Positions 1 to 7,373 of a DNA stretch of 64,000 nucleotides are shown here, piece after piece. Source of the DNA: Peteryoungia desertarenae. Lineage in GTDB: Bacteria; Pseudomonadota; Alphaproteobacteria; Rhizobiales; Rhizobiaceae. The stretch spans positions 3,440,501 through 3,504,500 of the forward strand of contig NZ_CP058350.1 in the NCBI RefSeq assembly GCF_005860795.2, written 5' to 3'. The position numbers and the translations under genes were made by a program. Position 1 is the first letter of the stretch. The number at the start of each line of letters is the position of its first letter. The notes under the pieces were generated by a model. That model was not told where the DNA came from, made no database searches, and saw only the letters and a program-made list of their open reading frames with translations.

Positions 1-39
1 CCTCCCAGGCATTGAACCTGTGGCTGATCGGGGACAAGA

Positions 40-915
40 ATGGACTTTCTCACGGACTACAAACTGCCCATCGGGCAATATTCCAAAAACGCTGTCGACT
101 GGCTGACCACCAATGTCGATTTTCTTTTTGACATCATTGCAGGCATATTGAGTTCCTCAATCGACGCCATGCTCTTCGTCCTTCAAGGACCCTTTCTCGA
201 AGACACGGCTCTGGAAGACTTTTATCCGCTTTTCATGATTGTTGTCTTCTCGGCCATTGCATGGGCGCTGCGCCGCTCTGTCGGTCTCGTCGTTTTCACC
301 TTTCTCGGCCTGCTGCTCATCTATAATCAGGGCTACTGGGATGAGACGATGGAAACACTCGCCCTCGTGCTCGCCTCGACAGCCGTCTGTATGGTCGTCG
401 GCGTGCCGATTGGCATCGCCTGTGCTCGCAGACCGTGGCTTTACGCCGGAGTGCGACCGGTCCTCGACCTGATGCAGACCATACCGACCTTCGTCTATCT
501 CATCCCGGCACTGATCCTCTTTGGTCTCGGCATGGTGCCAGGTCTGATTGCAACCGTGATCTTTGCGATCGCCGCTCCCATCCGGCTGACAAGGCTCGGC
601 ATCATATCCACCCCGCCCGCGCTGGTGGAGGCGGCGGTTGCCTTTGGCGCGACCCCGATGCAGGTACTGCGCAAGGTTGAACTGCCCTTCGCCATGCCAC
701 AGATCATGGCAGGCCTGACCCAGACCATCATGCTGTCACTTTCCATGGTCGTCATTGCCGCACTTGTCGGCGCCAATGGCCTCGGCGTGCCGGTCGTACG
801 GGCGCTGAACACGGTCAACATTGCCCGCGGTTTCGAATCCGGCCTTTGCATCGTCATTCTGGCGATCATCCTCGACCGCATGTTCCGCATTCCCGGATCA
901 GGAGACGACGCATGA
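40..915 (+). CDS. choW: Choline/glycine betaine ABC transporter permease (ProW/ChoW type)
   Basis: Inner-membrane permease of an osmoprotectant-type importer for choline, betaine or proline betaine. The 291-residue protein has several hydrophobic segments from about residue 60 on. The binding-protein-dependent permease (EAA) loop sits near residues 195-225, with EAAVAFGATPMQVLRKVELP readable. The ATG follows a GGGGAC ribosome site. The stop codon overlaps the start of the ATPase gene (ATGA), so the two are translationally coupled. The substrate-binding gene expected in front of it is not in the window. The family call is solid; choline specificity is inferred from the rhizobial ChoXWV arrangement and could equally be betaine or proline. 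Confidence 0.85.
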   Translation: MDFLTDYKLPIGQYSKNAVDWLTTNVDFLFDIIAGILSSSIDAMLFVLQGPFLEDTALEDFYPLFMIVVFSAIAWALRRSVGLVVFTFLGLLLIYNQGYWDETMETLALVLASTAVCMVVGVPIGIACARRPWLYAGVRPVLDLMQTIPTFVYLIPALILFGLGMVPGLIATVIFAIAAPIRLTRLGIISTPPALVEAAVAFGATPMQVLRKVELPFAMPQIMAGLTQTIMLSLSMVVIAALVGANGLGVPVVRALNTVNIARGFESGLCIVILAIILDRMFRIPGSGDDA

Positions 916-1967
916 CGGACGCTGTCACCTTCAAGGATATCGACATCATCTTCGGCACTAATCCGCAACGCGCCATCGCCATGATCGACGAAGGCAAGAC
1001 CCGTGCGGAAATTGGCGAGGAGACGGGGCTGGTGCTGGGCGTGGCGGGAGCAACACTCTCGGTCAAGGAAGGAGAAATCCTCGTCCTGATGGGCCTTTCC
1101 GGTTCTGGCAAGTCGACGCTCCTGCGCGCAGTAAACGGCCTCGCCCCCGTTGTACGGGGAACGGTGGGCGTGCGCACGGATAGTGGAACCGTCGATCCCT
1201 ATAACTGCTCGGCCAAGGCACTGCGCGCCTTGCGCATGCGAACCGTATCCATGGTGTTCCAGCAGTTCGGCCTTCTGCCGTGGCGAACAGTCGCCGAAAA
1301 CGTCGGCTTCGGACTGGAACTCTCCGGCATGCCGGAAGGCGAACGCGACGCCATCATCCGCGAGCAACTCGACCTTGTGAACCTCTCTGTCTGGGCAGAC
1401 CGCAAGGTCGGTGAACTCTCAGGCGGCATGCAGCAGCGCGTGGGTCTTGCCCGCGCCTTTGCAACGGGCGCACCCATCCTGTTGATGGACGAACCCTTCT
1501 CGGCCCTCGACCCGCTGATCCGTACCCGCCTCCAGGACGAACTCCTCGAATTCCAGGCACGGCTGAAAAAGACCATTCTGTTCGTCAGCCACGATCTGGA
1601 TGAAGCATTCCGGATTGGCAACCGTATCGCCATCATGGAGAGCGGTCGCATCATCCAGTGCGGAACACCGCAGGAGATCGTCCAGAATCCGATAGATCAA
1701 TATGTTGCGGATTTCGTGCAGAACATGAACCCCATCAACATGCTGACCGCGGAAGATGTCATGACGCCCGGCATACAGATGAGCGACGCCCATGTCACGG
1801 CGACAGCCATGCCGACAACACCACTGGTCGAAATCCTTGATGCCCTGTCGCATGAACCAGGGACAATCGGCGTTGTTGACAATGGAAAGATCATCGGCAC
1901 GATTGGCGCTCAGGATGTGGTGAGTGGCCTGACGAAGCACAGAAGGCGCCCTTCGGCTGAAGCGTGA
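912..1967 (+). CDS. choV: Choline/glycine betaine ABC transporter ATP-binding protein (ProV/ChoV type)
   Basis: ATPase that powers the neighbouring permease. The 351-residue protein has a Walker A motif (GLSGSGKST, about residue 60), the signature LSGGMQQR, a Walker B ending LLMDEP, and a switch His in FVSHDLDEA. About 70 residues at the C-terminus resemble the CBS-type regulatory region of ProV proteins. I start it at the ATG overlapping the permease stop (912) rather than at 846, because the extra 22 residues are Arg/His-rich translation of the permease gene. Length and architecture match ProV/ChoV. A 19-bp inverted repeat follows immediately. Confidence 0.88.
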   Translation: MTDAVTFKDIDIIFGTNPQRAIAMIDEGKTRAEIGEETGLVLGVAGATLSVKEGEILVLMGLSGSGKSTLLRAVNGLAPVVRGTVGVRTDSGTVDPYNCSAKALRALRMRTVSMVFQQFGLLPWRTVAENVGFGLELSGMPEGERDAIIREQLDLVNLSVWADRKVGELSGGMQQRVGLARAFATGAPILLMDEPFSALDPLIRTRLQDELLEFQARLKKTILFVSHDLDEAFRIGNRIAIMESGRIIQCGTPQEIVQNPIDQYVADFVQNMNPINMLTAEDVMTPGIQMSDAHVTATAMPTTPLVEILDALSHEPGTIGVVDNGKIIGTIGAQDVVSGLTKHRRRPSAEA

Positions 1968-1970
1968 AAC

Positions 1971-2021
1971 CTCTGCTGTTCGGTCGACCATCTCATTTAC
2001 CCGGTCGACCGAACAGCAGAG
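1971..2021 (+). promoter_or_regulatory. Perfect 19-bp inverted repeat between choV and hugZ-like gene
   Basis: Left arm 1971-1989 (CTCTGCTGTTCGGTCGACC) and right arm 2003-2021 are exact reverse complements around a 13-nt loop. No T-run follows, so this is not a textbook intrinsic terminator. The right arm ends 7 nt before the ATG at 2029 and contains the only AG-rich stretch that could act as ribosome site for that gene. A folded transcript would therefore hide it. It could also end or stabilise the choWV message. Confidence 0.6.
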
Positions 2022-2028
2022 TGAAAAA

Positions 2029-2775
2029 ATGCCTGACAAACCTTCCGTCCTGCGCGAGACAGATGAGGACGCACGCCGGCAGGCGCGCATCCTGCTGCGG
2101 GGCGCCCGTTTTGCATCCATTGGCGTGATTGACCCCGAAACCGGTTTTCCCTCGGTCAGTCGCGTCCTCCTGGGCATGGATCATGATGGCGTGCCGGTCA
2201 TCCTCGTCTCCGCCCTTTCCGGTCATACGAAGGCACTGAACGCTGACCCGCGTGCATCCCTGCTGACGGGCGAACCTGGCAAAGGCGATCCCCTCGCCCA
2301 TCCACGTCTCTCACTTCAGTGTAGCGCCGAAAGGGTCGAGCCGGGCAGTCCGATACATCAGCGAATCCGCAGTCGTTTCATCGAACGACATGCGAAGGCA
2401 AAACTCTATGTCGATTTTCCCGATTTCTGCTTCTTCCGCCTCATTCCAACCCAGGCCAGCCTGAATGGCGGCTTCGGACGCGCCTATGTGCTGCCCGGGG
2501 CAGATTTCACCATTGAACCCGCCGAAGGCGACCTGTGGGGTAACGAAGAACAGGTACTACTAGATTTAAGGTATAACAATCCGGATGCGGCATCGAGACT
2601 TGCGCTGCTGAAATTTGGAGCAGAGGCCAGAAATTGGGCGTTTTGCGGGTTGGACAGGGCCGGAATCGATTTGATTTCCGGCGACTTGCTGCTTCGATTC
2701 GAGTTTGCAAAACCTGTTTCAAATCGAAGCGAATTAACGTTAGAACTATCTAATTCAGAATACGCAGTACCTTAA
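2029..2775 (+). CDS. HugZ-like haem-utilisation protein (pyridoxamine-phosphate-oxidase fold)
   Basis: The 248-residue cytoplasmic protein has an N-terminal split-barrel flavin/haem-binding domain (about residues 15-150; ARFASIGVIDPETGFPSVSR near the start, then an SALSGHTKAL stretch). A smaller C-terminal domain of DUF2470 type covers about residues 165-248. This two-domain layout is that of HugZ/HutZ proteins, which bind or degrade haem and release iron. No haem transport genes are adjacent, so the role rests on family resemblance only. Its start lies just after the 19-bp inverted repeat, which suggests structure-dependent expression. Confidence 0.7.
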   Translation: MPDKPSVLRETDEDARRQARILLRGARFASIGVIDPETGFPSVSRVLLGMDHDGVPVILVSALSGHTKALNADPRASLLTGEPGKGDPLAHPRLSLQCSAERVEPGSPIHQRIRSRFIERHAKAKLYVDFPDFCFFRLIPTQASLNGGFGRAYVLPGADFTIEPAEGDLWGNEEQVLLDLRYNNPDAASRLALLKFGAEARNWAFCGLDRAGIDLISGDLLLRFEFAKPVSNRSELTLELSNSEYAVP

Positions 2776-2888
2776 ATTTAGGCATATACAATCCTAATGT
2801 GGCTGATATTGTCATGTTTATTCCAATGTACCGCATTTCGAACGACTGCCATCCCCCCAAAGGCGCTCGACTAAGGAAAGTTGAACAC

Positions 2889-3206
2889 ATGAAAACCAAA
2901 GCATTGTCCGAACAGTCTGTTGCAGCCGCTGGCCTTCTTTCTGCCATGGCCAACCCGAAACGTCTGATGATTCTTTGCAGTCTCGTTGAAGGTGAAGTTC
3001 CAGTCGGTGTTCTGGCAAACCAGGTTGGACTCAGCCAGTCGGCCCTGTCACAGCACCTGTCGAAGCTGCGCGCACAAAAGCTGGTCAAGACCCGCCGCGA
3101 TGCCCAGACGATCTACTATTCCAGCACGTCCGAGTCCGTGATCAAGATCCTGAGCACTCTGGAGGGCATTTATTGCCCGGCGGTCGCCAATAAAAATGCC
3201 GCCTGA
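2889..3206 (+). CDS. ArsR-family transcriptional regulator, NolR-like
   Basis: Small winged-helix repressor of 105 residues. The core MANPKRLMILCSL and the recognition helix LSQSALSQHLSKLR match ArsR/SmtB proteins and strongly resemble rhizobial NolR, which represses nodulation and other genes in symbiotic relatives. No cysteine metal-binding box of the ArsR kind is present in the DNA-binding helix, consistent with a non-metal regulator. I start at the ATG at 2889, behind AAGGAAAG, instead of 2799; the longer version adds an unrelated leader. An intrinsic terminator about 105 bp downstream closes the unit. Confidence 0.82.
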   Translation: MKTKALSEQSVAAAGLLSAMANPKRLMILCSLVEGEVPVGVLANQVGLSQSALSQHLSKLRAQKLVKTRRDAQTIYYSSTSESVIKILSTLEGIYCPAVANKNAA

Positions 3207-3311
3207 TGGTAGCGCTGGCATGCCAAGTGCATGTCAAACCTGATGCGCGCATTGATTGAAATATGACAAAGCGGCTTCGGAGCGATCCCTTCCAGCCGGC
3301 GATTAGACTTG

Positions 3312-3345
3312 AAAGCCTTGGCCTCACATAAAGCCAAGGCTTTTT
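3312..3345 (+). terminator. Intrinsic terminator after the ArsR-family gene
   Basis: Arms AAAGCCTTGGC (3312-3322) and GCCAAGGCTTT (3333-3343) pair perfectly over 11 bp around a 10-nt loop, with a run of five T at 3341-3345. Confidence 0.85.
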
Positions 3346-3583
3346 GCTTGATGCGTATCGACTCGCTAGCCGCATCCTTGGAAACACCAAATGCCATCGG
3401 TGCAGGGCTTGTCTGATTGCCACCGTGGCCGCTTTCACCTTGCTCCTGCTTTAGCTCCTATCCCCAGGCTCGGCGTCGCATTCGGTACGATGGAGGCGCT
3501 ATCCGAGACCATTCATCACGCAAAGCCGGAGCTTCCATGACGTTTCGTTATGGTGCCTTGACGCTTCGGGGTGCGCTGATAAT

Positions 3584-3599
3584 TTGACCGGGCGATCAA
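3584..3599. promoter_or_regulatory. Predicted RutR operator upstream of the aminotransferase
   Basis: TTGACCGGGCGATCAA matches the E. coli RutR consensus TTGACCAnnTGGTCAA at 11 of 14 defined positions and is nearly self-complementary. A TTGACG/GATAAT pair (3558-3563, 3578-3583; short 14-bp spacer) stands just before it, so bound repressor would overlap the promoter. The consensus is recalled, not searched. Confidence 0.55.
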
Positions 3600-3666
3600 A
3601 TTTACAGTGGCTCAAACGCCGACAACCGGGATATGGCCCCCAACTGCCAAGGCCATGGAGAACACG

Positions 3667-4995
3667 ATGTCCAACCGCCTCAATTCCACGCCAAACGACC
3701 TGCGCGCCTTCTGGATGCCGTTCACGGCAAATCGCCAGTACAAGAAGGAGCCGCGCCTTTTCGTCGGCGCCAAGGACATGCACTACACCACCCATGACGG
3801 CCGCCAGGTGCTCGATGGCACGGCAGGCCTCTGGTGTGTAAACGCCGGTCACTGCCGTCCGCTGATCACAGAAGCAATCCGCGAGCAGGCGGGCGAACTC
3901 GATTATGCGCCGGCCTTCCAGCTCGGCCACCCCAAGGCCTTTGAACTCGCAAACCGCCTGATCGACCTCGCTCCGGACAACATGGCGCATGTGCTCTACA
4001 CCAATTCCGGCTCGGAATCGGTCGAGACGGCGCTCAAGGTCGCGCTTGCCTATCAGCGCGTGAAGGGGCAAGGGTCCCGCACCCGCCTGATCGGTCGCGA
4101 ACGCGGCTATCACGGGGTCAATTTCGGCGGCATCTCGGTCGGTGGTATCGTCTCCAACCGCAAGATGTTCGGTACGCTTCTGACCGGCGTCGACCACCTG
4201 CCGCATACGCACCAGCCGGCCAAGAACGCCTTCACCAAGGGAATGCCGGAGCATGGCGGCGATCTCGCCGACGAGCTGGAGCGCATCGTCACCCTGCATG
4301 ACGCTTCGACCATTGCCGCCGTCATCGTCGAGCCCGTCTCCGGCTCGACCGGCGTGCTCATCCCGCCAAAGGGTTACCTGCAGCGCCTGCGCGAGATCTG
4401 CACCAAGCACGGCATCCTGTTGATCTTCGATGAAGTCATCACCGGTTTCGGCCGCCTCGGCGCCCCCTTTGCCGCCCAGTATTTCGACGTGAAGCCCGAC
4501 ATCATGGTCACGGCCAAGGGCCTGACCAATGGCGTCATCCCGATGGGCGCGGTCTTCGTCACCGCCGAGATCCATGACGCCTTTATGCAGGGACCCGAGC
4601 ACATGATCGAGTTCTTCCATGGCTACACCTATTCCGGCAACCCGATTGCATCCGCAGCAGCACTCGGCACGCTCGACACCTATCGCGACGAGAACCTGCT
4701 GACCCGTGCGGCCGAAATCGCGCCTTACTGGGAAGAGAAGCTGCACTCGCTGCGGGACTGCCCCAATGTCATCGATATCCGCAATCTCGGCCTGATCGGC
4801 GCGATCGAGCTGAAACCGATCGACGGCGAACCAACGAAGCGCGCCTTCAACGCCTTCCTGAACGCCTATAATGACGGCCTGCTGATCCGCACCACCGGCG
4901 ACATCATCGCGCTCTCGCCGCCGCTGATCATCACCCACGAGCAGATCGACGAACTCTTCGACAAGCTGCGTAAGGTTCTGATGAACAACATCTGA
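3667..4995 (+). CDS. Beta-alanine (omega-amino acid):pyruvate aminotransferase
   Basis: Class III PLP-dependent transaminase of 442 residues. The cofactor-pocket motif is IFDEVITGFGR, the Schiff-base lysine is in VTAKGLTNG, and the N-terminal LDGTAGLWCVNAGH and TNSGSESVETALKVA segments are typical of omega-amino acid:pyruvate aminotransferase. The likely reaction is beta-alanine plus pyruvate to malonate semialdehyde plus alanine, the step after reductive pyrimidine breakdown. I chose the ATG at 3667, behind GGAG, over the upstream GTG at 3607. A RutR-like box precedes it, tying it to the preTA and amidohydrolase genes further on. Other omega-amine donors cannot be excluded. Confidence 0.85.
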   Translation: MSNRLNSTPNDLRAFWMPFTANRQYKKEPRLFVGAKDMHYTTHDGRQVLDGTAGLWCVNAGHCRPLITEAIREQAGELDYAPAFQLGHPKAFELANRLIDLAPDNMAHVLYTNSGSESVETALKVALAYQRVKGQGSRTRLIGRERGYHGVNFGGISVGGIVSNRKMFGTLLTGVDHLPHTHQPAKNAFTKGMPEHGGDLADELERIVTLHDASTIAAVIVEPVSGSTGVLIPPKGYLQRLREICTKHGILLIFDEVITGFGRLGAPFAAQYFDVKPDIMVTAKGLTNGVIPMGAVFVTAEIHDAFMQGPEHMIEFFHGYTYSGNPIASAAALGTLDTYRDENLLTRAAEIAPYWEEKLHSLRDCPNVIDIRNLGLIGAIELKPIDGEPTKRAFNAFLNAYNDGLLIRTTGDIIALSPPLIITHEQIDELFDKLRKVLMNNI

Positions 4996-5022
4996 GGCAG
5001 TTGGTTTTCGTGACCCGAACCG

Positions 5023-5053
5023 AAGGGAGCGGCCCTCATCAGCCGCTCCTTTT
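5023..5053 (+). terminator. Intrinsic terminator after the aminotransferase
   Basis: Stem GGAGCGGC / GCCGCTCC around CCTCATCA, extended by A-T pairs, followed by TTTT at 5050-5053. Confidence 0.8.
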
Positions 5054-5155
5054 GCGTTGCGAGGCTCTGTGCCGCTTTGCCACAGTCTTGCGAAATGTCA
5101 TTGCAGCAGACGATCAGGCCGGCGAAAAGGCAGAACGATCAGGAAAGGAACGCGC

Positions 5156-5545
5156 ATGAGCGAGGAAGCGATCACGCTCTACGAGGCCATTGGCGGCGAC
5201 GACACCGTCAAGCGCCTGTGCCGCCGGTTCTATGAGCTGATGGACACATTGCCCGAGGCATCGCACTGCCGTGCTGTGCATCCGGCGGACCTCACTGGCA
5301 GCGAGGAAAAATTCTATGACTATCTGACCGGCTATCTCGGCGGTCCGCCGATCTACATGCAGAAGCGCGGCCATCCGATGCTGAGACGGCGGCACTTCGT
5401 CGCCGAAATCGGGCCCGTGGAACGGGACGAATGGCTGCTTTGCTTCCGGCGTGCCATGGACGAGACGGTCGAAAATCCGAAGCTACGTGAGATCATCTGG
5501 GAGCCCATACTGCGCCTGGCTCATCACATGCAGAACAAGGAATGA
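5156..5545 (+). CDS. Group II truncated haemoglobin
   Basis: Cytoplasmic haem protein of 129 residues, the usual size of 2-on-2 globins, which bind O2 or NO. The family pattern is visible: LYEAIGGDDTVKRLCRRFYELM at the N-terminus, LTGYLGGPPIY in the middle, then RGHPMLRRRHF, where one of the histidines is the expected proximal haem ligand. The ATG at 5156 follows AGGAAAGGAA; the longer frame from 5057 adds a leader unlike globins. The stop overlaps the next start (ATGA), so the two genes are probably cotranslated. Confidence 0.88.
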   Translation: MSEEAITLYEAIGGDDTVKRLCRRFYELMDTLPEASHCRAVHPADLTGSEEKFYDYLTGYLGGPPIYMQKRGHPMLRRRHFVAEIGPVERDEWLLCFRRAMDETVENPKLREIIWEPILRLAHHMQNKE

Positions 5546-5919
5546 TCATGTCCCCAATCAAAGCCAGCTCCCGCGCCCTTATCGCTATTGCCGGTCTGGC
5601 AGGTGCGGCAGGGGTCGCACTCGCGGCAGCGGCAAGCCATGCCGGTGGAGAGGCATTGTTGCGCCCGGCCTCCATGATTTGCCTCGTCCATGCACCAGCC
5701 ATCCTCGCGCTGGCTGCACTACAGGACCGGTTGCGTCTTGCCACAGTGTCAGCCTGGTTGCTGGTCGTCGGGACGCTGCTTTTTGCCGGAGACCTGGTCT
5801 CGCGCCACTTCGTCGGGAGCGGCCTGTTTGCAATGGCAGCACCGACTGGTGGAATGACATTGATTGCCGGCTGGCTGGTTGGCACAATCGGCGCTCTTCT
5901 GCCTCAAAAGAGCGCATGA
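5542..5919 (+). CDS. DUF423-like small integral membrane protein
   Basis: Hydrophobic 125-residue protein with four predicted membrane segments (about residues 10-33, 40-60, 65-88 and 98-120). The glycine/alanine-rich helices and a conserved-looking histidine near residue 33 (AAAASHAGGE) fit the DUF423 family, whose function is unknown. It overlaps the globin stop by four bases; an in-frame ATG at 5548 is an alternative start. Pairing with the globin gene suggests joint expression, not a known function. It converges on the VOC gene 24 bp downstream. Confidence 0.65.
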   Translation: MIMSPIKASSRALIAIAGLAGAAGVALAAAASHAGGEALLRPASMICLVHAPAILALAALQDRLRLATVSAWLLVVGTLLFAGDLVSRHFVGSGLFAMAAPTGGMTLIAGWLVGTIGALLPQKSA

Positions 5920-5943
5920 TTCAGTTTTCTTGGCTTGATGACC

Positions 5944-6363
5944 TCAGCCAACCCCGCTTTTGCTGACGTCGCCATGACCGTTGGCGAGACATTGGCCAAG
6001 ACCGTCGGCGAAGATGAGCAAAAGCCCGTGGGGGTCCCGAAGGTGGAAGACTTGTCCCCCTGGCCCCTGCACAGACGGACGAATAACATCAATGCCCCTG
6101 CCACGAAGAGCGTCGTAGATTTGTCTTACATCGGGAAAGCGAATGATGACCGAACTGGCATGGCAAAGGCCAGGGTCGTGTGTGAGGCTGAAGTGCAATT
6201 CGACGCAACCGCGTCTGATGATCATGTAATCGTCATGGGAAAAGGGCATTTCCTCAAAGCCAAGATAGCTCCGGTAGAAATCGCTTGTCTGGGCGAAATC
6301 CAGAGATGGAAGTACCGGGACGATATCCATGCGTCTATCAGGGGTGAGATCGGCGCGATCCAT
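5944..6363 (-). CDS. VOC-superfamily (glyoxalase/bleomycin-resistance-like) protein
   Basis: The 139-residue protein has paired beta-alpha-beta-beta-beta modules. PVLPSLDFAQTSDFYRSYLGF opens the first, and RDPHGLLLIFAD closes the second, as in small-molecule-binding bleomycin-resistance-like VOC proteins. ELHFSL in the middle supplies a possible metal or ligand residue. The substrate cannot be told from sequence. The long plus-strand frame over the same bases has no family resemblance and I treat it as a shadow. Confidence 0.7.
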   Translation of the reverse strand: MDRADLTPDRRMDIVPVLPSLDFAQTSDFYRSYLGFEEMPFSHDDYMIIRRGCVELHFSLTHDPGLCHASSVIIRFPDVRQIYDALRGRGIDVIRPSVQGPGGQVFHLRDPHGLLLIFADGLGQCLANGHGDVSKSGVG

Positions 6364-6411
6364 GGTTGTTGTCCTGGTTCATCCTGCGCCGCCTCCCCCA
6401 CCAAAAGCAGA

Positions 6412-6702
6412 CTATGCCTGCCGGGTCGCATTCTTCTGCCATTTTGGCGCCGGAAATTCGATGATCTGGGCGGGAACCCTCTTTAGCCCGACACAAGCGG
6501 GATGTTTCGATCTTTCATGCAAGCCCGGCAAGGTGACGATTTCGCAATTCGTCACTTCGGCCCTTGCTGGGCATTCCGTCTCAGGTGTAGCACCGCAAAC
6601 CAGCCCTGCCAGTTCCGGCAGCAATCCGTCCCCGCGCTGCTGCGCTATCGCATGAAATCCTGCAAGACCCCGCTGATCGCGGTTGGCACCATTGTCACTC
6701 AT
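6412..6702 (-). CDS. Hypothetical protein, four cysteines, coupled to a DUF2325 gene
   Basis: A 96-residue protein I do not recognise. It starts at the ATG (6700-6702) that overlaps the stop of the DUF2325 gene, so translation is coupled. Four cysteines lie in the central third (LVC, TEC, TNC, PAC), which could bind metal or form disulfides. There is no signal peptide or membrane segment. The overlap with its neighbour is the best evidence that it is real. Confidence 0.5.
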   Translation of the reverse strand: MSDNGANRDQRGLAGFHAIAQQRGDGLLPELAGLVCGATPETECPARAEVTNCEIVTLPGLHERSKHPACVGLKRVPAQIIEFPAPKWQKNATRQA

Positions 6703-7094
6703 CCGTTTCCATTCCTCTCGCTCAATGTCTGCAGCGCTCGTTCCAGGCTGGACTTCGAACCATTGCGAAGCGGAATGAAGGTCTTGCCGAACTTCTTGCA
6801 TCCGCTTTTGACCCGCAGACAGGCATCGTGGCTGATACAGTCGATGGGGCAGAAGACACAGTCGACCGAGGGCAGCACGGTGTCGATGCGGGAGACCGCT
6901 TCTCTCAAACCGCCGTCATGGTGAATGAGTTCCGCGCCGAAATTTGTTGCGATCTGACGAAGATGGGCAACCTGGCAATCCCGGCCACCGACATAGAGGA
7001 AGCTCTTCACTTCCGGCTGCGTCCGCTGCGGCAGCACCTCTGTCGCATTGCCGCCGGTCTTGCATGCGGCGTGCTTCGTCTTCTTCTTCGCCAT
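6699..7094 (-). CDS. DUF2325 family protein
   Basis: Cytoplasmic 131-residue protein. A basic, low-complexity N-terminus (MAKKKTK) leads into the DUF2325 domain (about residues 30-128): SFLYVGGRDCQVAHLRQIA, then HHDGGL, then a cysteine-bearing stretch FCPIDCISHDAC. The family is of unknown function and often carries such cysteine patterns. I start at 7094 because GAAGGAGG lies just upstream; a GTG at 7109 lies within or before that site. It is divergent from preT across 279 bp and forms an overlapping pair with the hypothetical gene below. Confidence 0.7.
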   Translation of the reverse strand: MAKKKTKHAACKTGGNATEVLPQRTQPEVKSFLYVGGRDCQVAHLRQIATNFGAELIHHDGGLREAVSRIDTVLPSVDCVFCPIDCISHDACLRVKSGCKKFGKTFIPLRNGSKSSLERALQTLSERNGNG

Positions 7095-7299
7095 ACCATC
7101 CTCCTTCACGCCAAAGGATGTCCCGCGACAATCCCTTTCCTGTCCTCAGCCATACAAAACATGAGAAAAAGAGTAAAGTATATAGATGACTTTTTCGGTC
7201 ATGTTTTTGCTGAACATTCGACAGGCATTTGCCTGGCAATTGCGCAAACGACGTCTGGAGTGCCTGCAAATCCTGGAGTTTTTCTCTGATTTTGATTTT

Positions 7300-7315
7300 T
7301 TTACCGTTTGATAAA
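7300..7315. promoter_or_regulatory. Weak RutR-like box upstream of preT
   Basis: TTTACCGTTTGATAAA fits the RutR consensus TTGACCAnnTGGTCAA at 10 of 14 defined positions, about 58 bp before the preT start. On its own this is marginal; it gains some weight from better boxes in front of two other genes of the same pathway. Confidence 0.3.
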
Positions 7316-7373
7316 TTTTTGTTCCTGGATTACGCTTTGCCTATCGCTTCGAACACATAAAGAGGGAACTGCG

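Larger units (their letters stand above)
3207..3666. other. Intergenic region between nolR-like gene and aminotransferase
   Basis: This 460-bp stretch holds about 105 nt of 3' leader ending in the terminator at 3312-3345, then a gene-free part, then the RutR-type box at 3584-3599. The 3' segment before the terminator could carry a small RNA, but I see no recognisable family. The long antisense reading frame crossing here is a shadow of the aminotransferase gene. Confidence 0.5.

Noticed and set aside
1..39. End of an upstream substrate-binding gene
   Set aside because: A choX-type gene is expected here, but the 39 bases give no readable protein end that I could assign to one frame.
3499..4938. 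479-codon antisense frame over the aminotransferase
   Set aside because: It mirrors a well-supported gene on the other strand, is Asp/Gly/Arg-rich and has no family motifs; a GC-rich shadow frame.
5935..6486. 183-codon plus-strand frame opposite the VOC gene
   Set aside because: No domain resemblance; the minus-strand frame has a coherent VOC pattern.
7095..7373. FNR/FixK box in front of the DUF2325 gene or preT
   Set aside because: No TTGAT-N4-ATCAA type site is found in the gap.
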